Below, one piece after another: positions 27,421 through 38,023 of a stretch of DNA of 64,000 nucleotides. Source of the stretch: Roseateles_B sp041906185 (GTDB lineage Bacteria; Pseudomonadota; Gammaproteobacteria; Burkholderiales; Burkholderiaceae_C); NCBI GenBank assembly GCA_041906185.1, contig JAYRJQ010000007.1:124001-188000 (forward strand), written 5' to 3'. The notes under the pieces were generated by a model. That model saw only the letters and a list, made by a program, of their open reading frames with translations, did not search any database and was not told the origin of the DNA. Numbering within the stretch: position 1 is the stretch's first letter; each line of letters opens with the position of its first letter. The position numbers were made by a program, and so were the translations under genes.

Positions 27421-27623
27421 CTTCCGCGCACTCTGCCCGGAGCAAGCGCAGCAGGCCGAACGCACCTATATAACCGCGGCCTGAGCGTCGTCCCGCCCCC
27501 CCCCAAAGGGGCGATTGCTGCCCCCAAAAAATGAGCAATATTATTTACAGATCGAAAATTTACATTTCCGCCGATTTTCGGCAATATGTAATTTTATGCT
27601 ATTGAACATGTTCGAGCTGCCGT

Positions 27624-27652
27624 TTGACATTGTTGTCTGGCTGGCGTAATTT
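27624..27652 (+). promoter_or_regulatory. Candidate sigma-70 promoter of the bacteriocin-like pair
   Basis: Consensus -35 box TTGACA at 27624-27629, 17-base spacer, and a weak -10 TAATTT at 27647-27652, in an AT-rich stretch about 110 bases before the peptide start codon. The -10 match is only three of six, so this is a candidate. Confidence 0.4.
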
Positions 27653-27760
27653 TCAGTTTCAAAAGATGGAGAGAGGATTCTTTGTGGAGCGTTTTTGCTC
27701 TACATTGGAAGCGGAGGGGGTGGACGCTTACCCACCCATACATACATAACTGGATAGAAA

Positions 27761-27958
27761 ATGAAGGAACTGACCCATATCGAGATTTGCGAAATCCATG
27801 GCGGAAAGAGCATCCTGCAGGAGGTTGCAGTGGGCATCATTGGAGGCGCAGCCTGGGACGCCATCAAGGGCGCTGCCGCTTGGGCTGCGGAGAAAGCACC
27901 TGGCGGTGCGGATGACACCACTTGGACGAACGTGGGAAATTCTCAAATGGGTGCTTAA
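27761..27958 (+). CDS. Double-glycine leader, class II bacteriocin-like precursor peptide
   Basis: 65 residues. The 15-residue leader MKELTHIEICEIHGG fits the double-glycine consensus: Leu at -12, Glu at -8, Ile at -7, Ile at -4, Gly at -2 and -1. The predicted 50-residue mature part has a hydrophobic, Gly-rich helix (EVAVGIIGGAAWDAIKG, with G25/G28/G29/G37) and three Trp (32, 41, 55), features of small membrane-active class II bacteriocins. Cleavage and export would need a C39-peptidase ABC transporter, which is absent from the window. The next gene is a CPBP membrane protein, a common immunity type. Lower G+C than the chromosome suggests transfer. Antibacterial activity is inferred. Confidence 0.72.
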   Translation: MKELTHIEICEIHGGKSILQEVAVGIIGGAAWDAIKGAAAWAAEKAPGGADDTTWTNVGNSQMGA

Positions 27959-27995
27959 GCACCTAGTTTGATAAAAAAGGGGCGAAAGCCCCTTT
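27950..27995 (+). terminator. Hairpins between bacteriocin-like gene and CPBP gene
   Basis: A palindrome GGTGC-TTAA-GCACC at 27950-27963 spans the peptide stop. It is followed by the stem AAAGGGGC (27976-27983), loop GAAA, GCCCCTTT (27988-27995). Only a short T-run follows, so partial termination, giving more peptide mRNA than immunity mRNA, is likely. Confidence 0.6.
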
Positions 27996-28006
27996 GTCAC
28001 ATTCCA

Positions 28007-28504
28007 ATGGCAGAAAAGCACATTGACGAAAAGCCGAAAAGAAACGTAATTCCATACGTTCTCAAAACAGCAGCACTTTCGGCCATTCCAGCGACTATTT
28101 TTTACGCTGTTGCGCTTACTCTTGGGCGTCATATTGGACTTCAAACATCAGCTGACAACGCACCCGAAGATTTTTCAATCACTGCCCTGATGGGGGTGGT
28201 TGTTTTCGCCCCAGTCTTTGAGTCGTTAATTGTTCGCGCTTGCTACGGGCTACTTTCCAGTGCCTGGAGGGGGCGTGAAAACCATGAATACGCACTTGCA
28301 ATCGCAATATTAGCCGGCCTTCTTCACGGCCTAAAATCCCCAATTTTGTTTTTTCCCGCAACTTGGTCTTTTTTTGTATTCATCATTTCTTGGCGAAAAT
28401 GGAACCAAAGCGGCAGTGAATATCACTCGCTAGTTCTGATAGCTCCGCATGCGATTCAAAATCTCTTTGCCCTCCTTTTAGTCTTCATGACAAAAGACCT
28501 TTAA
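28007..28504 (+). CDS. CPBP-family membrane protein, putative bacteriocin immunity protein
   Basis: 165 residues from the ATG at 28007, placed after the hairpin. About four or five membrane segments. CPBP (Abi) motifs are degenerate but in order: FESLIVRA with Glu72 and Arg77 (the second Glu of EExxxR is Ser73), LAGLLHG with His107, and PHAIQN with His148 and Asn152. CPBP proteins act as intramembrane proteases and as self-immunity to class II bacteriocins. Codon use is AT-rich (roughly 45 % G+C by eye), unlike every chromosomal neighbour. Immunity to the peptide encoded just upstream is inferred from context. Confidence 0.7.
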   Translation: MAEKHIDEKPKRNVIPYVLKTAALSAIPATIFYAVALTLGRHIGLQTSADNAPEDFSITALMGVVVFAPVFESLIVRACYGLLSSAWRGRENHEYALAIAILAGLLHGLKSPILFFPATWSFFVFIISWRKWNQSGSEYHSLVLIAPHAIQNLFALLLVFMTKDL

Positions 28505-28616
28505 AGTGACATTTGCGATCCACATTGATGCATTCGAGGCTTGCTGTTCATTGGTCTTGCAGCGATTTGGCGCCGAGATCAGCGCCGTGGAGAAGTCGTG
28601 AGCCGGAGTTGCTTTA

Positions 28617-28731
28617 TGTTGGAACAACTCGTGGCAGTGCCAAAGCAGGTCTGGCTCGGCGTGGCGGTCGCGGACGCGCACCGCAAGATGGGGATCAGCG
28701 AGCAGACCTTCTATCACTGGCTACAGCCAAC
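28617..28731 (+). pseudogene. Fragment of an IS3-family OrfA (helix-turn-helix subunit)
   Basis: The plus-strand reading MLEQLVAVPKQVWLGVAVAD followed by AHRKMGISEQTFYHW matches the N-terminal HTH of IS3-family OrfA proteins (typically ...ACRKLGISEQTFYRWKKEYGG). Similarity ends at about 28731, and no OrfB follows. It is in the opposite orientation to the OrfB remnant at 26.9-27.4 kb, so the two come from different insertions or from a rearranged one. Confidence 0.65.
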
Positions 28732-28920
28732 AGCTTCATCGCGCTGGGCCCGCTCGGCCGTCATGGACCTCGTAAGGGGAAGTCATTGACGACGCCGACG
28801 AACACGATGACGCAGCAGGAAGCGACTCGCCTCATTGAAGGCCTAGTGCATGAATAAACCGACACCCTGCGTACCATACTTCGCGAGAAGCGCTGAACTT
28901 GCCTCCCGCACTCCAAACAA

Positions 28921-28945
28921 AAACGCCCGGCACAGCCGGGCGTTT
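28921..28945. terminator. Bidirectional hairpin terminator after gyrB
   Basis: Perfect 10-base stem AAACGCCCGG / CCGGGCGTTT with loop CACAG. The T-rich end lies on both strands; the nearest gene end is gyrB at 28987 (minus). Confidence 0.8.
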
Positions 28946-28986
28946 CTCATTCCATCACCTCGCAAAACCGAGGCGCTGACGCTCCA

Positions 28987-31533
<2,547 letters not shown>

Positions 31534-31552
31534 CGGGAACTCTCTCTCACAC

Positions 31553-31567
31553 GGGGTCAGGTCTTGC
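31553..31567 (-). repeat. Dispersed repeat copy (reverse strand), upstream of gyrB
   Basis: Full 15-base reverse complement GGGGTCAGGTCTTGC, located in the gyrB leader between the dnaN stop (31641) and the gyrB start (31533). Confidence 0.6.
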
Positions 31568-31640
31568 ATGGCCCCTTTAAAGCACTGAAGCGGGCCGGAC
31601 CTCCTGGCCCTTGCCCGCTGCTCTCATTCCTGGTTCTTGA

Positions 31641-32765
31641 TCAAATCCGCATCGGCATGACCACGTACTTGAAGCCGGTCTGCTCGGGGATGGTGATCAG
31701 GGCGCTGGAGGCGCTGTCGTTCAGGTCGATGGAGACCATGTCCTGGCCCATGTTCTGCAGCGCGTCCATCAGGTAGGTCACGTTGAAACCGGTCTCGATG
31801 AGGTCGCCGCCGTAGTCGATCTCGATCTCTTCCTTGGCCTCTTCCTGCTCGGCGTTGCTGGAGGCAATCGAGAGCAGGCCCGGCTCGAAGGACAGGCGCA
31901 CGGCCTTGAACTTCTCGCTGGTCAGGATGGCGGCGCGCTGCAGGGACGACAGCAGCGGCGCGCGGCCCAGGGTCACGCGGAACTTGTGGTTCTTGGGGAT
32001 GACGCGGTTGTAGTCGGGGAACTTGCCCTCGACCAGCTTGGTCACGAACTCCATGCCCGAGAAGCTGAACTTGGCCTGGTTGCCGGCGAAGCGCATCTCG
32101 ATGGGCTGGTCATCCGAGCCGTCCTTGCCGCCGTCCTTCAGGAGGCGCATCAGCTCCAGCACGGTCTTGCGGGGCAGGATGACTTCCTGCTTGGGGATGT
32201 CCGATTCCAGGTCGGCCTGCGCGAGGGCCAGGCGGTGGCCGTCGGTCGCGACGAGCGTCAGGCTCTTGCCCTCGGCCACGAAGAGGATGCCGTTGAGGTA
32301 GTAGCGGATGTCGTGCACCGCCATCGCGAAGTGCACCTGGTTGATCAGGTGCTTGAGCGTCTTTTGCGGCACGCTGAAAGCGGGGCCGAAGTCGGCGGCC
32401 TCCTGCACCAGCGGGAAGTCGTCGGCCGGCAGGGTCTGCAGCGTGAAGCGGCTCTTGCCGCCCTGCAGTGTCATCTTGCTGGCGTTGCTGGAGAGGCTGA
32501 CCGTCTGGTCCGAGGGCATGGAGCGCAGGATGTCGATCAGCTTGCGCGCGCCCACGGTGGAGGAGAAGTTGCCGTCATCGCCGTCGAACTCGACGGTGGT
32601 GCGGACCTGGATCTCGAGGTCGCTCGTGGTGAGCTCGACCTGCGAGCCCTGCTTGCGGATCAGCACATTGGCCAGGATGGGCAGCGTGTGGCGGCGCTCG
32701 ACGATGCCGGACACGGCCTGCAGGGCACCCAGCACCTTGTCCTGGCTGGCTTTCAACACAATCAT
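31641..32765 (-). CDS. dnaN: DNA polymerase III sliding clamp (beta subunit)
   Basis: 374 residues from the ATG at 32765. Begins MIVLKASQDKVLGALQAVSG, contains RRHTLPILANVLI, AVHDIRYYLNG and VTLVATDGHRLA-like (LVATDGHRLALAQAD), and ends YVVMPMRI, the normal clamp C-terminus. Processivity ring for replication. Lies 288 bases downstream of dnaA on the same strand. Confidence 0.98.
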   Translation of the reverse strand: MIVLKASQDKVLGALQAVSGIVERRHTLPILANVLIRKQGSQVELTTSDLEIQVRTTVEFDGDDGNFSSTVGARKLIDILRSMPSDQTVSLSSNASKMTLQGGKSRFTLQTLPADDFPLVQEAADFGPAFSVPQKTLKHLINQVHFAMAVHDIRYYLNGILFVAEGKSLTLVATDGHRLALAQADLESDIPKQEVILPRKTVLELMRLLKDGGKDGSDDQPIEMRFAGNQAKFSFSGMEFVTKLVEGKFPDYNRVIPKNHKFRVTLGRAPLLSSLQRAAILTSEKFKAVRLSFEPGLLSIASSNAEQEEAKEEIEIDYGGDLIETGFNVTYLMDALQNMGQDMVSIDLNDSASSALITIPEQTGFKYVVMPMRI

Positions 32766-33053
32766 GTGAACCTCTCTCCACTTGTTCGGGGCGACCCGCG
32801 AGCGCCATCGGACGGACTGCTTATCCCCTGGGCCACCCCGGGGCCACCCCGGGGTCACACAGTCACAAGCAAGACGCGCGCGCGTGAGACAGCGCGCATT
32901 GTCACCCAGGAATGGGGCGTTTCCCGGGGAGTGGAAACCATGCCCTTGATCTGTTGCAACGCCGACCCGCACGAAGGCCGGGGATCCGGCCCTGCCGGGC
33001 CCACGACCTCGCCCCCTTGACGTGTCGCGCGAGGCGCGCAGGCGCGCGCGCTG
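32766..33053. other. dnaA-dnaN intergenic region
   Basis: 288 bases. Contains an 11-base tandem duplication GGCCACCCCGG (32831-32852). I see no consensus DnaA box and no gene here; it presumably holds the dnaN leader. Confidence 0.5.
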
Positions 33054-34541
33054 TCAACCCTTGAGGGTCTGCTCGAGGACGTGCAGCTGCTGGTTCAGCT
33101 CGGTGTTCTTCTGACGCTCGCCACCGATCTTGCGCACGGCGTGCAGCACGGTGGTGTGGTCCCGGCCGCCGAACAGCTCGCCGATCTCGGGCAGGCTCTT
33201 CTGCGTCAACTCCTTGGCCAGGTACATGGCAATCTGGCGCGGCCGGGCGATGCTGGCCGGGCGCTTCTTGCTGTACATGTCGGCGACCTTGATCTTGTAG
33301 AAGTCCGCCACCGTCTTCTGGATGTTCTCCACCGAGATCTGGCGGTTCTGGATCGAGAGCAGGTCCTTGAGCGCCTCGCGGGCCAGCTGGATGTTGATTT
33401 CCTTGTGGCTGAAGCGGCTGTAGGCCAGCACCTTGCGCAGCGCGCCCTCGAGCTCGCGCACATTCGCGCGGACGTTCTTGGCGATGAAGAAGGCGACGTC
33501 CTCGGGCATCGGCGCCTGTTCCGCCTCGGCCTTCTTGATCAGGATGGCGACGCGCATCTCCAGCTCGGGCGGCTCGATGGCCACCGTCAGGCCGGCGTCG
33601 AAGCGGCTGGTCAGGCGCTCGTCGATGTCCACCAGGCCCTTCGGATAGGTATCCGAGGTCATGATGATGTGCGCGCGCTTGGCCAGCAGGGCCTCGAAGG
33701 CGTTGAAGAACTCCTCCTGCGTGCGGTCCTTGCCGGCGAAGAACTGCACGTCATCGATGAGCAGCAGGTCCAGCGAGTGGTACTTGGCCTTGAGCTCGTC
33801 GAAGGTCTTGCGCTGGTAGTTCTTCACCACGTCGGAGATGAACTGCTCGGCGTGCAGATACAGCACGCGGGCATCCGGCTTGTCCTTCAGCAGGGCGTTG
33901 CCGACGGCGTGGATCAAGTGGGTCTTGCCCAGGCCGACGCCGCCGTAGATGAACAGCGGGTTGTACATCTGGCCCGGCGCGCCGGCGACGTGCAGGGCCG
34001 CGGTGCGCGCCATCTGGTTGGCCCGGCCGGGCACCAGGGTGTCGAAGGTGAGGGCCGGATTGATGCGGTGCCGCGTGCTGGCCGGCGCAGGCAGGCCGGC
34101 CGGCGAGGTCACCACAGCGGGCGCGGCCACGGCCGGCTGCACCGGTGCCAGGCCATTGACGGCCGGCTGCTCGACGGGCGCCGGGCGGTTCACAGGCACG
34201 GGGCGCAGGCCGTTGTGCAGCACCTGCCCCACGGCCACCGGCTGGTTGGCCGGCAGCGCCGTGGCGGCGCGGGGCACGGCCTCGCGTGGGGCCACGGCCA
34301 GCTCGAGCCGCGCGGGGCGGCCAGCCAGCTCGGTGAGGATGGATTCGATGCGCCCGGCGTACTGGTTGCGAATCCAGTCCAGCTTGAAGCGGTTGGGGAC
34401 GCGCAGGGAGACGGTCACGCCCTGCTCGCCGCCGTCGGCCACATCGGCCGGGGGCAAGGGACGGATCCAGGTGTTGAATTGCTGTTCGGGCAGCTCGGCG
34501 GCCAGACGTTCACAGCCGCGTTGCCAGAGATCTGCGCTCAT
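33054..34541 (-). CDS. dnaA: Chromosomal replication initiator protein
   Basis: 495 residues from the ATG at 34541. Domain I at residues 1-90 (LWQRGCERLAAELPEQQFNTWI); long Pro/Ala-rich domain II; AAA+ domain with Walker A GGVGLGKTHLIHAVGN and Walker B LLLIDDVQFFAGK; C-terminal DNA-binding domain with RPRQIAMYLAKELT and the signature GGRDHTTVLHAVRKI. Faces away from rpmH across the origin. A DnaA-box-like TTTTCCACA (minus strand, 34542-34550) directly precedes its start, consistent with autoregulation. Confidence 0.98.
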   Translation of the reverse strand: MSADLWQRGCERLAAELPEQQFNTWIRPLPPADVADGGEQGVTVSLRVPNRFKLDWIRNQYAGRIESILTELAGRPARLELAVAPREAVPRAATALPANQPVAVGQVLHNGLRPVPVNRPAPVEQPAVNGLAPVQPAVAAPAVVTSPAGLPAPASTRHRINPALTFDTLVPGRANQMARTAALHVAGAPGQMYNPLFIYGGVGLGKTHLIHAVGNALLKDKPDARVLYLHAEQFISDVVKNYQRKTFDELKAKYHSLDLLLIDDVQFFAGKDRTQEEFFNAFEALLAKRAHIIMTSDTYPKGLVDIDERLTSRFDAGLTVAIEPPELEMRVAILIKKAEAEQAPMPEDVAFFIAKNVRANVRELEGALRKVLAYSRFSHKEINIQLAREALKDLLSIQNRQISVENIQKTVADFYKIKVADMYSKKRPASIARPRQIAMYLAKELTQKSLPEIGELFGGRDHTTVLHAVRKIGGERQKNTELNQQLHVLEQTLKG

Positions 34542-35031
34542 TGTGGAAAACTTCTTCTTGAGCGGCCGGATTGTACGGATCCGCGGCCACAAAAGACGGG
34601 GTTATCCACAGATTTTTTTAGGCCCGCGCCCCTGCCAGGCCCACGCCGCCGGCCCCGAGGAAAGTTGACCGATGGCCAGAAGTTTGGTGTAATCGCGGGC
34701 TTTTCCGGACGCCGGATGTATTTGCTTGGGCGCGTGGCTTTCTTCAGCTTTGAGGAGCCAAACCCCTGGCGGTAGGTCCACCGCGCCAACAGTCTGGGCT
34801 TTGCCCCGGAGAATTCCCCTGGCTACTGGCCGGGCGGCATCCTTCAGGCAGGGTCTTGATGTGGGCGCACGCAGCAGCGGCGCCCCGGCGCGGCGCACAT
34901 CAGCGGTGCGGCAGGCAGACACCTCATGGGCTTGACCCACAGGGCGGCGGCTTGCAGCTCCGAGATGCACCCGCATCTTTGATTGGCCCATCAGCTATCG
35001 CGTCCACAGACGTCCACAGAGGTTTTCCAAC
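34542..35031. other. Chromosomal replication origin region (oriC)
   Basis: 490 bases without a gene between dnaA and rpmH, the usual oriC position. It holds a perfect DnaA box TTATCCACA at 34602-34610 next to an AT-rich run (GATTTTTTTA), a box-like TGTGGAAAA at 34542-34550, and two partial GTCCACAGA motifs at 35002-35022. Further DnaA-box-like 9-mers continue into rnpA (35308-35372). Promoters for dnaA and rpmH must also lie here. Confidence 0.75.
34602..34610 (+). promoter_or_regulatory. Perfect DnaA box
   Basis: TTATCCACA, the consensus DnaA-binding 9-mer, followed at once by an AT-rich stretch. Confidence 0.85.
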
Positions 35032-35166
35032 ATGAAACGCACCTACCAAGGCTCCAAGACCCGCCGCGCCCGTACCCACGGCTTCCTCGTCCGCATGAAG
35101 ACCCGCGGTGGCCGCGCTGTGATCCGCGCCCGTCGCGCCAAGGGCCGCAAGCGCCTGGCCGTCTAA
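35032..35166 (+). CDS. rpmH: 50S ribosomal protein L34
   Basis: 44 residues, MKRTYQGSKTRRARTHGFLV and so on to GRKRLAV, the complete L34 sequence. Too short for many gene finders, but fully conserved. First gene of the rpmH-rnpA-yidD-yidC-mnmE series. Confidence 0.99.
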   Translation: MKRTYQGSKTRRARTHGFLVRMKTRGGRAVIRARRAKGRKRLAV

Positions 35167-35184
35167 GCGAGCCGCATCAAGACC

Positions 35185-35724
35185 ATGATCGGCCGCATCG
35201 AACGATCGGCCGACTTTGAGCGCGTGCTGGGTCAGCCCAGCCGCGCCCGCAGCAAGCACTTTGCTGTGCACCATCTCATGGCCGCCCCCAGCCTGCCCGG
35301 ACCCGCGTTTTCCACAAGGAAAGCCGAGTTATCAACAGGCCAAGCACCGCTTACCCACAGCCCTGTGGACGATTCGGTGCCTGCCGCGGGGGACACGCCC
35401 CTTCCCGCTGCCGTCCAGGCCCCGCCGGACGGCCAGTGGCTGGGCTGCGTCGTGCCCAAGCGGCACGCCCGCCGTGCCGTGACACGATCCCTGATCAAAC
35501 GCCAGATCCGCGCCGTCTTCGCCGACGCCGCGGGCTTGCTGCCGCCCGGGCTCTGGGTGGTCCGCCTGCGCATGCCCGTGGATCGCAAGCAGTTCCCGAG
35601 CGCCGCCTCCGAGCCGCTCAAGGCCCTCGTGCGCGCCGAGCTCCTGCAGCTGCGCGCCAAGCTGGCCCGCGCCGCCGAGGCGCCGGCCACCACGGCGGCC
35701 TCCACGGCGGCCGTTCAGGCCTGA
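35185..35724 (+). CDS. rnpA: Ribonuclease P protein component with an internal insertion
   Basis: 179 residues, longer than the usual ~120. Protein subunit of RNase P, which trims tRNA 5' ends. N-terminus MIGRIERSADFERVLGQPSRARSKHF and the RNR-type signature GCVVPKRHARRAVTRSLIKR are typical. Between them (about residues 33-88) lies a Pro/Ala/Thr-rich insertion not needed for the fold; its DNA contains several DnaA-box-like 9-mers. A Thr/Ala-rich tail ends the protein. Starts 18 bases after rpmH. Confidence 0.95.
   Translation: MIGRIERSADFERVLGQPSRARSKHFAVHHLMAAPSLPGPAFSTRKAELSTGQAPLTHSPVDDSVPAAGDTPLPAAVQAPPDGQWLGCVVPKRHARRAVTRSLIKRQIRAVFADAAGLLPPGLWVVRLRMPVDRKQFPSAASEPLKALVRAELLQLRAKLARAAEAPATTAASTAAVQA
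35308..35372. promoter_or_regulatory. Cluster of DnaA-box-like 9-mers inside rnpA
   Basis: Within 65 coding bases: TTTTCCACA (35308), TTATCAACA (35329), TTACCCACA (35351) and TGTGGACGA (35364, reverse orientation). Each differs from TTATCCACA by one or a few bases. They fall in the segment of rnpA that encodes the non-conserved insertion. Confidence 0.5.
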
Positions 35725-35744
35725 GCCTCGCGCCCCCTGTTGCC

Positions 35745-36056
35745 ATGCCGGCCCGCCGCAGCCCCCTCCAATGGTTCCTGATGGGACTGATCCGCGCCTA
35801 CCAGCTGCTGATCAGTTCCTGGATCCAGGCCGGCTGCCGCTACTACCCCAGCTGCTCCGCCTATGGCATGGAGTCGGTGCGCCGCCATGGCGGCATCGCC
35901 GGGAGCTACCTGGCCGCGGCGAGAATCCTGCGCTGCAACCCCTTCTGTCTGGGCGGACATGATCCCGTGCCTGACAATCCGCCCCGTCTGTTCTCGCGCC
36001 TCGGGCTCGGGGGCAGCACGACACCCTCTTCTTCCCATCCTGAAGCTTCTCCATGA
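35745..36056 (+). CDS. yidD: Membrane protein insertion efficiency factor
   Basis: 103 residues from the ATG at 35745. Conserved core LIRAYQLLISSWIQAGCRYYPSCSAYGMESVRRHG and ILRCNPFCLGGHDPVP with the family Cys residues (each block beginning at about residues 13 and 66). Helps YidC insert membrane proteins. Its stop overlaps the yidC start by four bases. Confidence 0.96.
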   Translation: MPARRSPLQWFLMGLIRAYQLLISSWIQAGCRYYPSCSAYGMESVRRHGGIAGSYLAAARILRCNPFCLGGHDPVPDNPPRLFSRLGLGGSTTPSSSHPEASP

Positions 36057-37759
36057 CTGATATTCGCCGCACCGTGTTGTGGGTGGTATTCACCATGTCG
36101 CTCGTCCTCCTGTGGGACGGCTGGCAGAAATACAACGGGCACCCCTCGATGTTCAGCCCCGCGCCGGCCAAGCCCGTCGCGAGCGCCGCCCCGGCGGCCA
36201 GCGTGCCGGCCTCGGGCAGCCTGCCCACGGTCGCCGGCACCGCCGCGGCCGCACCGGCCGTCGCCGCCTCCTCGGCCCAGCCGGCCGGCGAGAAGTTCGA
36301 GGTCACGACCGACGTCGTCAAGGCCACCTTCGACACGCGCGGCGGCAGCCTCGTGCGCGTGGAGCTGCTGAAGCACCTGACGACCGAGACCCACGGCCTC
36401 ATGGACCCGCTGATGCGCCTCGTGGGCATGAAGGCGCCGTCCGGCTTCAAGCCGCAGCCCGTGGTGCTGTTCGACGCCACCACCTACCGCCCCGAGTCCG
36501 GCCTTGTCGGCACGCCCGGCGCCCCCAACCACTTCACGCTGATGAACGTGGTGGGCACCGAGCGCGAGCTCAAGGACGGCGCCGGCTCGCTGACCGTGCG
36601 CTTCGAGTCGCCCGAGCAGGGCGGCGTGAAGCTGGTGAAGACCTACACCCTCAAGCGCAGCGACTACGCCATCGACGTCAAGCACGAGGTGGTGAACGCC
36701 GGTGCCGCCGCCGTCAGCCCGCAGCTGTACGTGCAGCTGGTGCGCCCGACGGCCGCCGAGTCCTCCTCCGGCTACATGGCCCCTGCGTCCTTCATCGGCC
36801 CGGCCATCTACACGGACAAGAACAAGTTCCAGAAGTTCGAGTTCAAGGACCTGGACAAGGGCAAGACCGACTACGACAAGCACGCCGATGACGGCTGGGT
36901 CGCGATGGTCCAGCACTACTTCACCACCGCCTGGCTGCACAACGCCGCCGGCCCGCGCGAGTTCTTCGTGAAGAAGACCGAATCGGGCCTGTATAGCGTG
37001 GGTCAGGTCTTCCCGCTGGCCTCGATCAACCCGGGCGCCTCGGCCTCGGCCGAGCACGTGCTGTATGCCGGTCCGCAGGAGGAGAACAAGCTGGCCGAAC
37101 TCGCCCCGGGCCTGGAGCGCGTCAAGGACTACGGCATGTTCTACGTGATCGCCAAGCCGCTGTTCTGGCTGCTGGACAAGATCCACGGCATCCTGGGCAA
37201 CTGGGGCTGGTCCATCGTGATCCTCGTCGTGCTGCTGAAGATCGCCTTCTTCGGCCTGAACGCCAGCGCCTACCGCTCGATGGCCAAGATGAAGGCCGTC
37301 GGCCCGCGCATCAACGAGCTGCGCGAACGCTACAAGAACGACCCGCAGAAGCAGCAGCAGGAGATGATGCGCATCTACCGCGAGGAGAAGGTCAACCCGC
37401 TGGGTTCCTGCCTGCCGATGCTGCTGCAGATGCCCTTCTTCATCGCCCTGTACTGGGTGCTGCAGAGCACGGTCGAGATGCGCAACGCGCCCTGGATCGG
37501 CTGGATCACCGACCTCTCCTCGGCCGACCCCTACCTGATCCTGCCCATCCTGATGACGGCCTCGAGCCTGCTGCAGGTGGCCCTGAACCCGACGCCGGCC
37601 GACCCGACGCAGGCGAAGATGATGTGGATGATGCCGCTCGCGCTGAGCTTCATGTTCTTCTTCTTCCCGGCCGGCCTGGTGCTGTACTGGCTGGTGAACA
37701 ACCTGCTGTCCATCGCGCAGCAGTGGCTCATCAACCGCCAGATGGGCGTGCAGAAGTAA
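36053..37759 (+). CDS. yidC: Membrane protein insertase
   Basis: 568 residues. N-terminal membrane anchor (TVLWVVFTMSLVLLWDGW), large periplasmic beta-sandwich domain, then the conserved five-helix core with IHGILGNWGWSIVILVVLLK, LRERYKNDPQKQQQEMM, EEKVNPLGSCLPMLLQMPFF and a C-terminal helix pair. Inserts inner-membrane proteins with or without Sec. Gram-negative type, normal length. Followed by a strong terminator at 37785. Confidence 0.98.
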   Translation: MTDIRRTVLWVVFTMSLVLLWDGWQKYNGHPSMFSPAPAKPVASAAPAASVPASGSLPTVAGTAAAAPAVAASSAQPAGEKFEVTTDVVKATFDTRGGSLVRVELLKHLTTETHGLMDPLMRLVGMKAPSGFKPQPVVLFDATTYRPESGLVGTPGAPNHFTLMNVVGTERELKDGAGSLTVRFESPEQGGVKLVKTYTLKRSDYAIDVKHEVVNAGAAAVSPQLYVQLVRPTAAESSSGYMAPASFIGPAIYTDKNKFQKFEFKDLDKGKTDYDKHADDGWVAMVQHYFTTAWLHNAAGPREFFVKKTESGLYSVGQVFPLASINPGASASAEHVLYAGPQEENKLAELAPGLERVKDYGMFYVIAKPLFWLLDKIHGILGNWGWSIVILVVLLKIAFFGLNASAYRSMAKMKAVGPRINELRERYKNDPQKQQQEMMRIYREEKVNPLGSCLPMLLQMPFFIALYWVLQSTVEMRNAPWIGWITDLSSADPYLILPILMTASSLLQVALNPTPADPTQAKMMWMMPLALSFMFFFFPAGLVLYWLVNNLLSIAQQWLINRQMGVQK

Positions 37760-37784
37760 GCGCCTTCGCGAACTAGCGCACGAA

Positions 37785-37819
37785 GCCCCCGGCCGCCCCC
37801 GCGACCGGGGGCTTTTTTT
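37785..37819 (+). terminator. Rho-independent terminator after yidC
   Basis: Stem GCCCCCGG (37785-37792) with CCGGGGGC (37805-37812), followed by seven T (37813-37819). Confidence 0.88.
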
Positions 37820-38023
37820 CGCCGGGGGCGTCGCCTTTAATGCACACATGCGGGGCAGCTTGATGCAGGCGGTCCACACCACCGGGCTGCATCACAGGCC
37901 TGCCGCGGGGCTCACGAGAGCCGCCACGGCCGCCTCCCCCGCGCCACCTTCCACGGCCCCGGGCTCCCGCAGCCCGGGGCCGCTCTCATGGGCCCGGCGG
38001 CGCGGCATAGGACAATGCGACCC

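Larger units (their letters stand above)
28505..28986. other. Gene-free accessory stretch downstream of gyrB
   Basis: Holds an IS3 OrfA fragment (28617-28731) and the gyrB-side terminator (28921-28945). The remainder carries no convincing gene. Confidence 0.6.

Noticed and set aside
28513..28857. 114-codon plus-strand frame downstream of the CPBP gene
   Set aside because: Overlaps the IS3 OrfA fragment in another frame; Arg/Gly-rich with no start context.
34996..35022. Two CGTCCACAGA repeats before rpmH as DnaA boxes
   Set aside because: They keep only the CCACA core and lack the TTAT half; noted under the oriC entry but not called as boxes.
37000..37011. GGGTCAGGTCTT in yidC as another copy of the dispersed repeat
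   Set aside because: Only 12 bases match, and the sequence is explained by the conserved YidC protein context; counted as chance.
35906..37882. Minus-strand open frame of 658 codons
   Set aside because: Antisense to yidC, with a His/Gln/Gly/Arg-rich translation and no motif.
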